Positions 1 through 7,324 of a stretch of 47,003 nucleotides of DNA are shown here, piece after piece. The notes under the pieces are model-generated. The model was not told the origin of the DNA and did no database searches. It saw only the letters and a list, made by a program, of their open reading frames with translations. The translations under genes and the position numbers were made by a program. The DNA is from Candidatus Frankia nodulisporulans (GTDB lineage: Bacteria; Actinomycetota; Actinomycetes; Frankiales; Frankiaceae), in assembly GCF_902806475.1 (NCBI RefSeq), contig NZ_CADCWS010000009.1, forward strand, positions 1 through 47,003, read 5' to 3'. How positions within the stretch are numbered: the first letter of the stretch is position 1; each line of letters opens with the position of its first letter.

Positions 1-115
1 GTCCCCGCCAGCCTCAAACTCCCGCCAGTACCGGGTTCCTCCAACGCCTCACCCGTCACCTCGACCGCAGCCGGATCCTGACCAGCTCGCCTGGTCCTGC
101 CCCAAGGAGCGCACG

Positions 116-163
116 GTGATGAGCAGTCAGATCTCCTCCGATCCGACCGGCGGTACGGGGTGA
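116..163 (+). other. Short frame ahead of moxR (leader peptide or displaced N-terminus)
   Basis: A strong ribosome-binding site (AAGGAG, 104-109) precedes GTG 116 and ATG 119, which open a frame reading MSSQISSDPTGGTG and stopping at 161-163. The TGA overlaps the GTG of moxR as GTGA. The frame is also open leftward to the window edge, while frame 1 stops at 79-81, so the end of an upstream gene could lie in either frame. The 14 residues could be a translationally coupled leader, or the true MoxR N-terminus knocked out of frame at the GGGG run near 157-160. Bases 1-115 hold nothing else I can name. Confidence 0.35.
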
Positions 164-1164
164 CGGGGCATGGCGATGGCACCGGTCCACTGCGCGGTGA
201 CGAGTTCGGGATAGCGGAGTTCGCCGCGGTCTTCCGGGACGTCGTCACGAACGTCGAAAAGGTGATCCGGGGTAAGCGTGACGTTGTTGAACTCGCCACG
301 ATCTGCCTGTTCGCCGAAGGCCACCTGCTTGTGGAGGACGTTCCCGGGCTCGGCAAGACATCGCTGGCTCGCAGCCTCGCCGCCTCGGTGAACGCCGGCT
401 GCCAGCGCATCCAGTTCACCCCTGACCTGCTGCCGGCCGACATCACCGGAACCATGGTCTACAACCAGCGGACCCAGGAGTTCGGCTTTCGGGCCGGTCC
501 GGTGTTCACCAATATCGTGATCGGCGACGAGATCAACCGTGCCTCCCCCAAGACGCAGTCGGCGTTGCTGGAGGTGATGGAGGAGGGCCGGGTCACCTCC
601 GACGGCACAAGCTATCCGGTGCCTCAGCCGTTCATGGTCGTGGCCACGCAGAACCCGATCGACATGGACGGTACCTACAGCCTTCCCGAGGCCCAGCTGG
701 ATCGCTTCCTCATGCGACTGCGGATGGGATACCCCTCCCTTGACGCCGAACTGGAGATCCTCGAGGGCAGGCAGGTGGGCCGCGCGGTGGACGACCTGCA
801 GCCGGTGATGCGGGCCGAGGACGTCCTGGCCCGATCGGCCCAGACACTGGCCGTGCACGTCGCCCCCAACCTGCGCCGGTACCTGGTCCAGCTGGTCGCT
901 GCCACCCGGACCATCCCCGACATCGTCCGGCTGGGGGCGAGCCCACGAGGCAGCATCGCGCTGCTGCGCGCGGTGCAGGTCCGCGCGGCCGCACACGGGC
1001 GGGTCTTCGCCACGCCCGACGACGCCAAGGCGGTCGCCGGTGCCGTGCTCGCCCACCGGCTCGTGCTGAGCCCGGAAGCGGAGCTACGGCGTGTGGTGGC
1101 CGAGGACGTGGTCGACGAGATCCTGCAGTCCGTTCCCTCGCCGCGTCGGCTGCTCGGGATCTGA
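160..1164 (+). CDS. MoxR-family AAA+ ATPase
   Basis: This is a 334-aa AAA+ ATPase of the MoxR group, cytosolic chaperone-like ATPases usually encoded beside DUF58 and transglutaminase-like membrane proteins. A Walker A loop (VPGLGKTS, residues 61-68) and Walker B (IGDE, D123-E124, followed by INRASPKTQSALLEVMEEG) are visible. After them come the conserved ATQNP sensor segment and the C-terminal AAA lid ending at LLGI. The GTG start overlaps a short upstream frame (GTGA), so the first residues are uncertain; the conserved domain begins near residue 17. DUF58 starts 2 nt after its stop, so the genes are co-transcribed. The ATPase assignment is secure; the substrate is unknown. Confidence 0.93.
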   Translation: MTGHGDGTGPLRGDEFGIAEFAAVFRDVVTNVEKVIRGKRDVVELATICLFAEGHLLVEDVPGLGKTSLARSLAASVNAGCQRIQFTPDLLPADITGTMVYNQRTQEFGFRAGPVFTNIVIGDEINRASPKTQSALLEVMEEGRVTSDGTSYPVPQPFMVVATQNPIDMDGTYSLPEAQLDRFLMRLRMGYPSLDAELEILEGRQVGRAVDDLQPVMRAEDVLARSAQTLAVHVAPNLRRYLVQLVAATRTIPDIVRLGASPRGSIALLRAVQVRAAAHGRVFATPDDAKAVAGAVLAHRLVLSPEAELRRVVAEDVVDEILQSVPSPRRLLGI

Positions 1165-1166
1165 CC

Positions 1167-3320
1167 GTGCCATCCCGGGGACGACCATCGCGTCCCGACG
1201 ACCAGACGACCACGATGCGCCGCGCCAGCAGGACCGAGGCGGACACCCGTCCACTACGCGCCGACCGGGCCGACCGGGCCGACCGGGCTGGGCACTCGGG
1301 GCCAGAACGTGGCCCGTGGCGCACCCCGCGGACGCCGCCGACCGGACCACTCGCCCGCGGGCTGGGCGAGCGGCACCGGCCGCGACCCACCGATCCGGTC
1401 GATGACCCTGCTACGGGTCCGGCCGCGGCACGCCCAGCTGAGATCGCGTCCGGATGGCGATCCTCCCTCGCCCCGTATCCCACGTCCCATCCCGTGCCCG
1501 GTCCTGACCCCAGCCCCGGACGCCCGCCCGGTCCCGCCATGCGGGCCGACGACCCGCCCGCATGGCGACCCGCCCGAGAACCGGCCAGCAGAGAGCTGGT
1601 CGAGGCCGGAACCGAGGGCAGAGCCCGGACGAGGACCCACCGCCGGACCAGCGCCGAGTTCGAGACCACCACCGGGATCGGTACGACGACCGAGACCACG
1701 ACCGGGACCGGGACCGATACCGCACAGCCGGCGGTGGGCACGGTTACGCCGGGGAGGGCACGGGCGGGCCGCTCACGGCTGCGGCCGACACCGCTGGGAT
1801 GGGGCCTGCTCGCCACAGCGGCGGTGCTGCTGGCCGGGGCACGGCTGGTGCACTACCCCGAGGTCGCGGTGCTCGGCGGGACGGCCGCCGCCGCCGTGGC
1901 GCTGTCCCTGATCGTTGCGGTGCGCCAGCCACGGGCGTCCGCCGAGCTGCGGGTGTCGCCGCATCGGGTGGCGCGGGGCGAACCCGCCACCCTGATGATC
2001 ACTTTGCGTAACCACTCCAGGTGGACGGCACCTTCCTTCGTGCTGCGCCTGCCGCTGACGACGACCATCCCCCGTTCGGAGCAGGACATGGCTAGCGCCC
2101 GCCCGTATCCGTCCGATGACGGGTCCGCCGCGCCGGCGGGAGACTCGCTGGCGTCCGACAGCGAGCCGTCCGACAGCGAGCCGTCCGACAGCGAGCCGTC
2201 CGACAGCGAGCTGTCCCGTGGCGAGCTGTCGGATGGCGAGTCGTCGCGTCGCGATCGCGCCTCCGCGCGGGTGCTTGTTCCGATCAGCCGACTGCCTGGC
2301 GCTGGTACCCGCACCATCGACGTGGTCCTGCCGACCGAGGAGCGCGGGATGATCATGGTCGGGCCGGTCGAGATAACCCGGTCGGACCCGTTTGGTCTGG
2401 TCATGCGTAGCCAGCGGCTGCCCGGCACCGCGACCCTGCACGTCCGGCCCATCGTCGCACCGCTCGCACCGCTCGCCTCGGCTCCCTCGCGTGAACCGGA
2501 CGGTCAGACCGGGCATGGCACGGCCGGGGGACTCGAGATCCACACGCTGCGGCCGTACGCGACAGGCGAGGACCTTCGCCTGGTGCACTGGCCCTCGAGC
2601 GCGCGGGCAGGCGAGCTGATGGTCCGCACGCACATGGACCCCACCGAGCCCGCGGCCACCGTGGTGCTCGATGTCCGACGTGACGCGTACCCCCCCGGTG
2701 GGGCTGGACGGGCGGCGTTCGAGGCGGCCGTCGATGTGGCGGCCGCCGCGGTGATGACCTGCGCGAGGGAGGTGTTCGGCGTGCGCCTGGTGACCACAGC
2801 CGGACTACGCGTCCTCGGCCGCCGCCGACGGCGCGACGCCGACCTGCTCCTCGACGAACTGGCCACCGTCGAGTGGGCCGACGACGCCACCCTGGACGTT
2901 CTCGGGACGCTGCGGCGCGGCGGACTCGGCACGCTCGTCCTGGTGACCGGTGGTTTCGACCGGGCCGCGGTGGCTGCCCTCACCCCGGTGGGCCATGCCT
3001 ACGGCCGGGTGGTGCTGGTGCGGGTCGGGCCGAGATCCGAGGCGACCGCCCGAGCGGTCCTGCGACGTGACTCGGGTGAGCGGGCCCGGCTGCGGCCGGT
3101 GTCGCCCACACGGGCCAGCGGGGTTGTCTCCGGCCGGTCGCTGGTCGCGGGCGCGGTTGCCGCGCGGCGCGGCGCGGCGCACCTGAGCCGGGTCGGTGCT
3201 GGTCCGGGCCGGGCCGGGCGACTGACCGTCATCGATGTTCCCGACGCGGCGGCGCTGGCCGGAAGGTGGCCGGCGACCTGGCCGCGAGGGTTCGGTGTCG
3301 CGGGGGAGCGACGTCGATGA
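1167..3320 (+). CDS. DUF58 domain membrane-associated protein
   Basis: A 717-aa protein with a DUF58 core, the usual partner of MoxR ATPases. About 200 Pro/Arg/Thr-rich, probably disordered residues come first. A hydrophobic hairpin (GWGLLATAAVLLAGARLV and a second segment, about residues 212-255) follows, then a beta-rich domain, and then the DUF58 signature (IHTLRPYATGEDLRLVHWP) leading to a vWA-like fold. A low-complexity Ser/Asp/Glu insertion encoded by a 15-bp tandem repeat interrupts the beta domain. The start sits 2 nt after moxR. GTG 1734 is an alternative that would remove most of the disordered region. The stop overlaps the next start as ATGA. The function is inferred from family context (cell envelope or stress) and is not known. 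Confidence 0.88.
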   Translation: MPSRGRPSRPDDQTTTMRRASRTEADTRPLRADRADRADRAGHSGPERGPWRTPRTPPTGPLARGLGERHRPRPTDPVDDPATGPAAARPAEIASGWRSSLAPYPTSHPVPGPDPSPGRPPGPAMRADDPPAWRPAREPASRELVEAGTEGRARTRTHRRTSAEFETTTGIGTTTETTTGTGTDTAQPAVGTVTPGRARAGRSRLRPTPLGWGLLATAAVLLAGARLVHYPEVAVLGGTAAAAVALSLIVAVRQPRASAELRVSPHRVARGEPATLMITLRNHSRWTAPSFVLRLPLTTTIPRSEQDMASARPYPSDDGSAAPAGDSLASDSEPSDSEPSDSEPSDSELSRGELSDGESSRRDRASARVLVPISRLPGAGTRTIDVVLPTEERGMIMVGPVEITRSDPFGLVMRSQRLPGTATLHVRPIVAPLAPLASAPSREPDGQTGHGTAGGLEIHTLRPYATGEDLRLVHWPSSARAGELMVRTHMDPTEPAATVVLDVRRDAYPPGGAGRAAFEAAVDVAAAAVMTCAREVFGVRLVTTAGLRVLGRRRRRDADLLLDELATVEWADDATLDVLGTLRRGGLGTLVLVTGGFDRAAVAALTPVGHAYGRVVLVRVGPRSEATARAVLRRDSGERARLRPVSPTRASGVVSGRSLVAGAVAARRGAAHLSRVGAGPGRAGRLTVIDVPDAAALAGRWPATWPRGFGVAGERRR
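2154..2213 (+). repeat. 15-bp tandem repeat, 4 copies, inside DUF58 gene
   Basis: Four adjacent copies of TCCGACAGCGAGCCG (the last ends CTG) encode SDSEP units in an acidic linker. A degenerate continuation (ELSRGELSDGESS) follows. Being a multiple of 3, copy changes keep the frame. Confidence 0.9.
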
Positions 3321-5836
3321 GCGGGCGTCACCGTCTGATCGCCGTGCTGCTGGCCGGTGGGCTGTCGTTCGTCGGCGGCCTCGGCTGGCGTCGGGTGATC
3401 ACCGGGCCCGAGGTCCTGGTGGATGTCGCCGCCGCCGTGATCATTCCGGTGGTGCTGGTCGCGGTCCTGAGCGGCCGACACCAGCCGCCGTCACCGATCG
3501 TGACGGTGGTCGCGTGGGGCAGCGGCTTCGTCGCCTGGGCCGCGGCGACCGTCGCCGCTCCGGCGGGCGGGGTGTGGTCCCGGTTGCATCTGGTCGCGGT
3601 GGGGATGGTCACCGGGTGGGCACGTCTGCTCGACACGGCAGTCCCAGCGCCGGCCGAGCCGGAGCTGCTGATGGGACCGGTCGCGTTGACCTGGCTGGCG
3701 ACGGCGATCGGCGCCGAGCTGGTCATCCGCACCCGTACCCGGTTGCTGCCCGCGCTACCCGGACTGGTGCTGTTTCTGGTCACGGTGAGTTATGCCGCCG
3801 CGTCGGGCGGCTCGGATCTGCCGTCCGCCGCCGGGTTCGCCGCGCTCGCCGCCCTGCTGGTACGGGTTCGTCACCCCCGGGTCGAGCTGCCCTGGCCCGG
3901 TCGGGTCAGGGCCGGGCGGCCTGAGCCCGGCAGCGTGCTGGAGGGCCCCGGCCGCCCGGCCGGCCGGTTGACCACGCTGGCCCGCACGGGGGGTGCCGTG
4001 ATCGGTGTGGTCGCGGTGGGGATCGGACTGGCCGGCGGCCCGCTGCGGGTCGACGACCGCCCGCGCATCGATCCGCGCGCCTATCGTGCGACCGCCGCCA
4101 CGGGCACGGGCACGGTGGAGCTCAGCCCGTTGAGTCGGCTCGCGGGCTGGACCGCCCATCCGCAGCAGGTCCTGTTCCAGGCCGCGCTGACATCCGCGAC
4201 CGCCGGGCCGGCGGCGTTGCGGCTGGCCGTGCTCGATGACTACGACGGCGCCACCTGGACCTCCAGCACCCGCTACCTACCGGCGGGCGCAAGTACCGCC
4301 GGCTGTCCCGAGACCACTGGTCCGGCCACCCCCGGATCGGGCCACAACGGCGCGCGGGTCGCTGGCGCCGCGTCCGCGCCGGTGACCCAGGAGCTGACCA
4401 TCGCCGGACTGGGCGGTCAGCTCGTCCCGGTGCTGGCCGAGCCCAGGCAGTTCGTCGTGCTCCCGGGCACGCCCGATCCGGGCACGCCCACCACCGACGG
4501 CGCGGTGACGGGCGGCTCCGCGGTCGCCGCGGGCCAGGCGACGCGGGGACGATTCGCGGTGGCGGCCTGTGACGGCGTGCTGGTGCGGACCGAGCCGCTC
4601 ACGGCTGGTACCCGGCTGTGGGTGCGGTCCTGGCCGCAGGCCGTGCCCACAGCGGGCCAGACGCTCACCCTGGCCGCCTCCACCACGCCCGCCGACACCC
4701 GTGCGCGCGCACTGCCAGCCGGCGTGCCACCGGTCCTGCGCGGCCTGGCCACGATCGCCACCGCCGGTGGCACCTCGCCCTACCAGCGGGCCGCACTGCT
4801 GCGGCAGTACCTGCGGACGAACTTCGTGTTCGATCCGGCCGCCCCCGCGGGACACAGCCTCGCGCAGGTCACCCACTTCCTCGAGCAGACCAGGCGCGGG
4901 ACCTCCGAGCAGTTCGCCACCGCCTTCGTGCTCGCCGCCCGCCTGCTTGGTCTACCCGCCCGGCTCGTCGTCGGTTTCAGCGTGTCCGGGGCGGAGACCG
5001 CCGCCGCCCGCCCGGTCCGCGGCGCCGACGCCCTGGCCTGGGCCGAGATCCACTTCGCCGGCGCTGGCTGGATGCCCTTCTTCCCGACGCCGATGGCGGC
5101 CGACGCGCGTGGCGCCGTTGTCGCCGGCGCCACGCAGGGTGAGTCCACGGCGCAGGCCGAACTCGTCAACGCGGTGCTGGGTACCACGGTGGACGTCCCC
5201 ACCGGCCCACCGCGGCCCGACACCGGGACGGCGGCGCACCACCACCCGTCCGGGCCCTCGCCGGCCTGGTCCGACCGGGGACGGGGCATCCGGGTGGCGG
5301 GGACGGCGACCCTGCTCGTGCTGACCGGCTATCTCGGCCTGGCCTTCGCGCTGCCTGGACTACGCCACCGCCGGGCCCGGCGGCGCGGCACCGAACGGAC
5401 GCGGATCGTCGCGGCCTGGCGTCACGCGCTGGATCTCCTGGCCCGATCGGGCCAGCCGATGCCGGCCGCCGCGAGTCCCGTCGAGGTGGTGCACGCCGCC
5501 AGCCAGACGGGTGAACCGGCCGGGACAGCGCTGCGCGGACTGGCGGAGCTGGCCACCGTCGCCCTGTTCGGTGATCCAGGCGACGATCGGCGACGGACCG
5601 TGACCGGCCGTGGCGCCGCCGCCGAGGCCTGGCGGCTGGCCGACGCGCTGGACCAGGCACTGCGCGCATCCGTGCCACGCCGTCGCCGCGTCGCCCAGCG
5701 GATCGCACCCGCCGCGGTGGCCGCCGAGATCCGTGCGGCCGCGGGCCGGCACCGGGCCGGTTCCGAAGATCAGAACACACCCCACCCGATAGCGAATGGT
5801 TCTCAGTCGATTACATCGGGTATTGCAGCTCGGTAG
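3317..5836 (+). CDS. TgpA-like membrane protein with degenerate transglutaminase domain (DUF3488)
   Basis: The 839-aa product has several N-terminal membrane segments (MSGRHRLIAVLLAGGL onward), an extracytoplasmic region, a transglutaminase-like domain (about residues 470-600), another membrane helix (TATLLVLTGYLGLAFAL) and a cytosolic DUF4129-like tail. I chose ATG 3317 because it overlaps the DUF58 stop as ATGA. The catalytic triad seems absent. The usual G-x-C-E-Q-F reads GTSEQFA (Ser530), the His-Ala-Trp reads LAW (Leu573), and the PFDPTP Asp reads PFFPTP (Phe589). It is therefore probably a pseudo-enzyme acting structurally with MoxR and DUF58. The identity is secure from domain order; loss of activity is inferred from the residues. 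Confidence 0.9.
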   Translation: MSGRHRLIAVLLAGGLSFVGGLGWRRVITGPEVLVDVAAAVIIPVVLVAVLSGRHQPPSPIVTVVAWGSGFVAWAAATVAAPAGGVWSRLHLVAVGMVTGWARLLDTAVPAPAEPELLMGPVALTWLATAIGAELVIRTRTRLLPALPGLVLFLVTVSYAAASGGSDLPSAAGFAALAALLVRVRHPRVELPWPGRVRAGRPEPGSVLEGPGRPAGRLTTLARTGGAVIGVVAVGIGLAGGPLRVDDRPRIDPRAYRATAATGTGTVELSPLSRLAGWTAHPQQVLFQAALTSATAGPAALRLAVLDDYDGATWTSSTRYLPAGASTAGCPETTGPATPGSGHNGARVAGAASAPVTQELTIAGLGGQLVPVLAEPRQFVVLPGTPDPGTPTTDGAVTGGSAVAAGQATRGRFAVAACDGVLVRTEPLTAGTRLWVRSWPQAVPTAGQTLTLAASTTPADTRARALPAGVPPVLRGLATIATAGGTSPYQRAALLRQYLRTNFVFDPAAPAGHSLAQVTHFLEQTRRGTSEQFATAFVLAARLLGLPARLVVGFSVSGAETAAARPVRGADALAWAEIHFAGAGWMPFFPTPMAADARGAVVAGATQGESTAQAELVNAVLGTTVDVPTGPPRPDTGTAAHHHPSGPSPAWSDRGRGIRVAGTATLLVLTGYLGLAFALPGLRHRRARRRGTERTRIVAAWRHALDLLARSGQPMPAAASPVEVVHAASQTGEPAGTALRGLAELATVALFGDPGDDRRRTVTGRGAAAEAWRLADALDQALRASVPRRRRVAQRIAPAAVAAEIRAAAGRHRAGSEDQNTPHPIANGSQSITSGIAAR

Positions 5837-5856
5837 GTGACCTGGGAGGAGCAGTC

Positions 5857-6066
5857 ATGGTCCAGAGACCGAAGCGAACTGACGCACCCCTGGCCTGGCC
5901 GGGGCACACCCGGCCCGCCGGGGCGGATACGTCCAACGAGGAGATGGCCCGACAGGTGGCGAGCCAGACCTCGTCCGACCGGATGGCGGAGGAGGTCTTC
6001 CGGCGGGAGCACGACGGGGCGCTGACCGACAAGGAGGCGGCCAAGAGCGAGCTGCTGCATCGGTGA
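5857..6066 (+). CDS. Small charged hypothetical protein
   Basis: A 69-aa protein with a good ribosome-binding site (GGGAGGAG about 8 nt before ATG). It sits 20 nt after the TgpA-like gene on the same strand, so it is probably the last gene of that operon. The sequence is hydrophilic, without membrane segments or cysteines. It has a flexible Pro-rich first third and a likely helical, charged remainder (EEMARQVASQTSSDRMAEEV and so on). I do not recognise a family. Spacing, ribosome-binding site and GC-rich third positions support it being real. Confidence 0.6.
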   Translation: MVQRPKRTDAPLAWPGHTRPAGADTSNEEMARQVASQTSSDRMAEEVFRREHDGALTDKEAAKSELLHR

Positions 6067-6099
6067 CCAGCCGCGTCGGCGAGCTGCGGGGCCGGTGGG

Positions 6100-6894
6100 G
6101 TGTTCGTCCGGCGTGGCGGGCCGCGGTGCCGTATGCAGGAAGGCATGGGACTCGACGCAGAGCGGCCGTTCACCGATGCCGGCACCCCCGCGTCGGTCTG
6201 GCAGCAGTGGGAGCCGGGCTGGCCGGAGTTCGACCTGACCGACCCCCCGCCGCGGGTGGTGGTCGTCGCCCCCCATCCAGACGATGAGGTGCTCGGCGTC
6301 GGGGGGCTGCTCGTGCGGCTCAGTGAGCTGGGCGCGCGGATCACGGTGGTGGCGGTGACCGACGGGGACGGCTCGCATCCCGGCTCGCCCACCCTCTCGG
6401 CGCGCCAGCTCGCCCAGCACCGGATCGCCGAGCAGCACGCGGCCCTGACGGCGCTGGGCCTCGGGCAGGCGCCGGTGCCCCGGGCGGAACTGCCGGACGG
6501 CCAGGTCACCGGGCACGAGGCCGCCTTGGCCGCGTTCGTGGAGCCACTGCTGACCGCCGATACCTGGGTTCTCACCACCTGGCGCGGCGATCGACATCCC
6601 GATCACGAGGCGACGGGACGCGCGGCGGCGCTGGCCGCGCGGCGCGCCGGGGCCCGGCTGGTGGAGTACCCCGTCTGGACGTGGCACTGGGCGGTGCCGG
6701 CTGATCCGGCGGTGCCCTGGTCGCGGGCGAGGTCGGTGTCCCTGCCCGAACGGGTGGTGCGCGACCGGCGGCGGGCCGTCGACTGCTACCGCACGCAGAT
6801 CGCCCCGCTGTCGCAGCATCCCGCCGACGCCGCCGTGCTTCCCCCGCCGTTTCTGGCGCGGTTGCTGCGGGCGAGCGAGACCGTCTTCGTCTGA
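6100..6894 (+). CDS. PIG-L family zinc-dependent deacetylase
   Basis: A 264-aa member of the GlcNAc-PI de-N-acetylase (PIG-L/MshB) family, which removes N-acetyl groups from amino sugars using zinc. The metal motif AHPDDE-type (APHPDDE, His59, Asp61, Asp62) and the later HPDHE motif with the second zinc ligand are both visible. The length fits the family. The start is uncertain: GTG 6100 gives the longest form, and ATG 6133 and ATG 6145 are alternatives just before the conserved region; none has a convincing ribosome-binding site. The substrate cannot be told. Mycothiol-pathway MshB and bacillithiol-type enzymes share this fold, but no mycothiol gene is adjacent. Confidence 0.85.
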   Translation: MFVRRGGPRCRMQEGMGLDAERPFTDAGTPASVWQQWEPGWPEFDLTDPPPRVVVVAPHPDDEVLGVGGLLVRLSELGARITVVAVTDGDGSHPGSPTLSARQLAQHRIAEQHAALTALGLGQAPVPRAELPDGQVTGHEAALAAFVEPLLTADTWVLTTWRGDRHPDHEATGRAAALAARRAGARLVEYPVWTWHWAVPADPAVPWSRARSVSLPERVVRDRRRAVDCYRTQIAPLSQHPADAAVLPPPFLARLLRASETVFV

Positions 6895-6908
6895 GGGCAC
6901 CGGCGGCG

Positions 6909-6943
6909 GTGGCTACCGCGGTGGCTGCCGCAGCGGTAGCCAC
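6909..6943 (+). terminator. Hairpin after PIG-L gene
   Basis: A perfect 11-bp inverted repeat, GTGGCTACCGC (6909-6919) and GCGGTAGCCAC (6933-6943), with a 13-nt loop, starts 15 nt after the stop codon. There is no T-run, as is common in high-GC actinobacteria. It may separate this gene from the glycine riboswitch unit. Confidence 0.5.
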
Positions 6944-7040
6944 GGTGGCGGTGGCGGGCGTGGGAGTTACGGAGACGGGTGGCCGCGGGTCGCCATCGCG
7001 GTTAGTCTTCGACGTACAAACTGCATACCGCTGCCGCTCA

Positions 7041-7270
7041 CACCCGTGCGGGAGAGTCCCGGTCGCTCTGTGCCGGGACGCCGAAGGAGCAAGCTCTCCC
7101 CATAAACTCTCAGGCCCCCAACCGCCGGGTCAGGCAACTCTGGAAAGTGGACGTCCAGGCGTCCCGCCGACGGTGAAAGTCGCCCCCGACCTCGTGCGCC
7201 GCCCGTCAGGGCGAGCTCGCGACCGAGGCGCGGCGAAGCTCTCAGGCCATATGACAGAGGGGGAGGCCCG
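7041..7270 (+). ncRNA. Tandem glycine riboswitch (gcvT element) in gcvP leader
   Basis: The leader shows glycine aptamer hallmarks. Aptamer 1 has GGAGAGTCCC near 7051, GCCGAAGGAGCAA at 7080-7092, CTCTCAGGC near 7109, and ACTCTGGA at the end of its P1 region (about 7137-7144). A second aptamer follows: a GTGAAAGTCG opening near 7173, CGAAGCTCTCAGGCC near 7234, and ACAGAGGGGG near 7254. Two aptamers in series directly before a glycine-cleavage gene is the known arrangement, which switches expression on when glycine is high. Aptamer 2 lacks the full GCCGAAGGAGCAA block. Boundaries are approximate. I see no clear promoter between 6944 and 7040. Confidence 0.9.
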
Positions 7271-7324
7271 TCGCGGCGCCGATGCGTCTCTGTCGGTTCC
7301 GCCTGACCTCCGGAGCGGCCTCTC

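Noticed and set aside
7230-7270. Independent transcription terminator inside the gcvP leader
   Set aside because: The pairing is accounted for by the second glycine aptamer.
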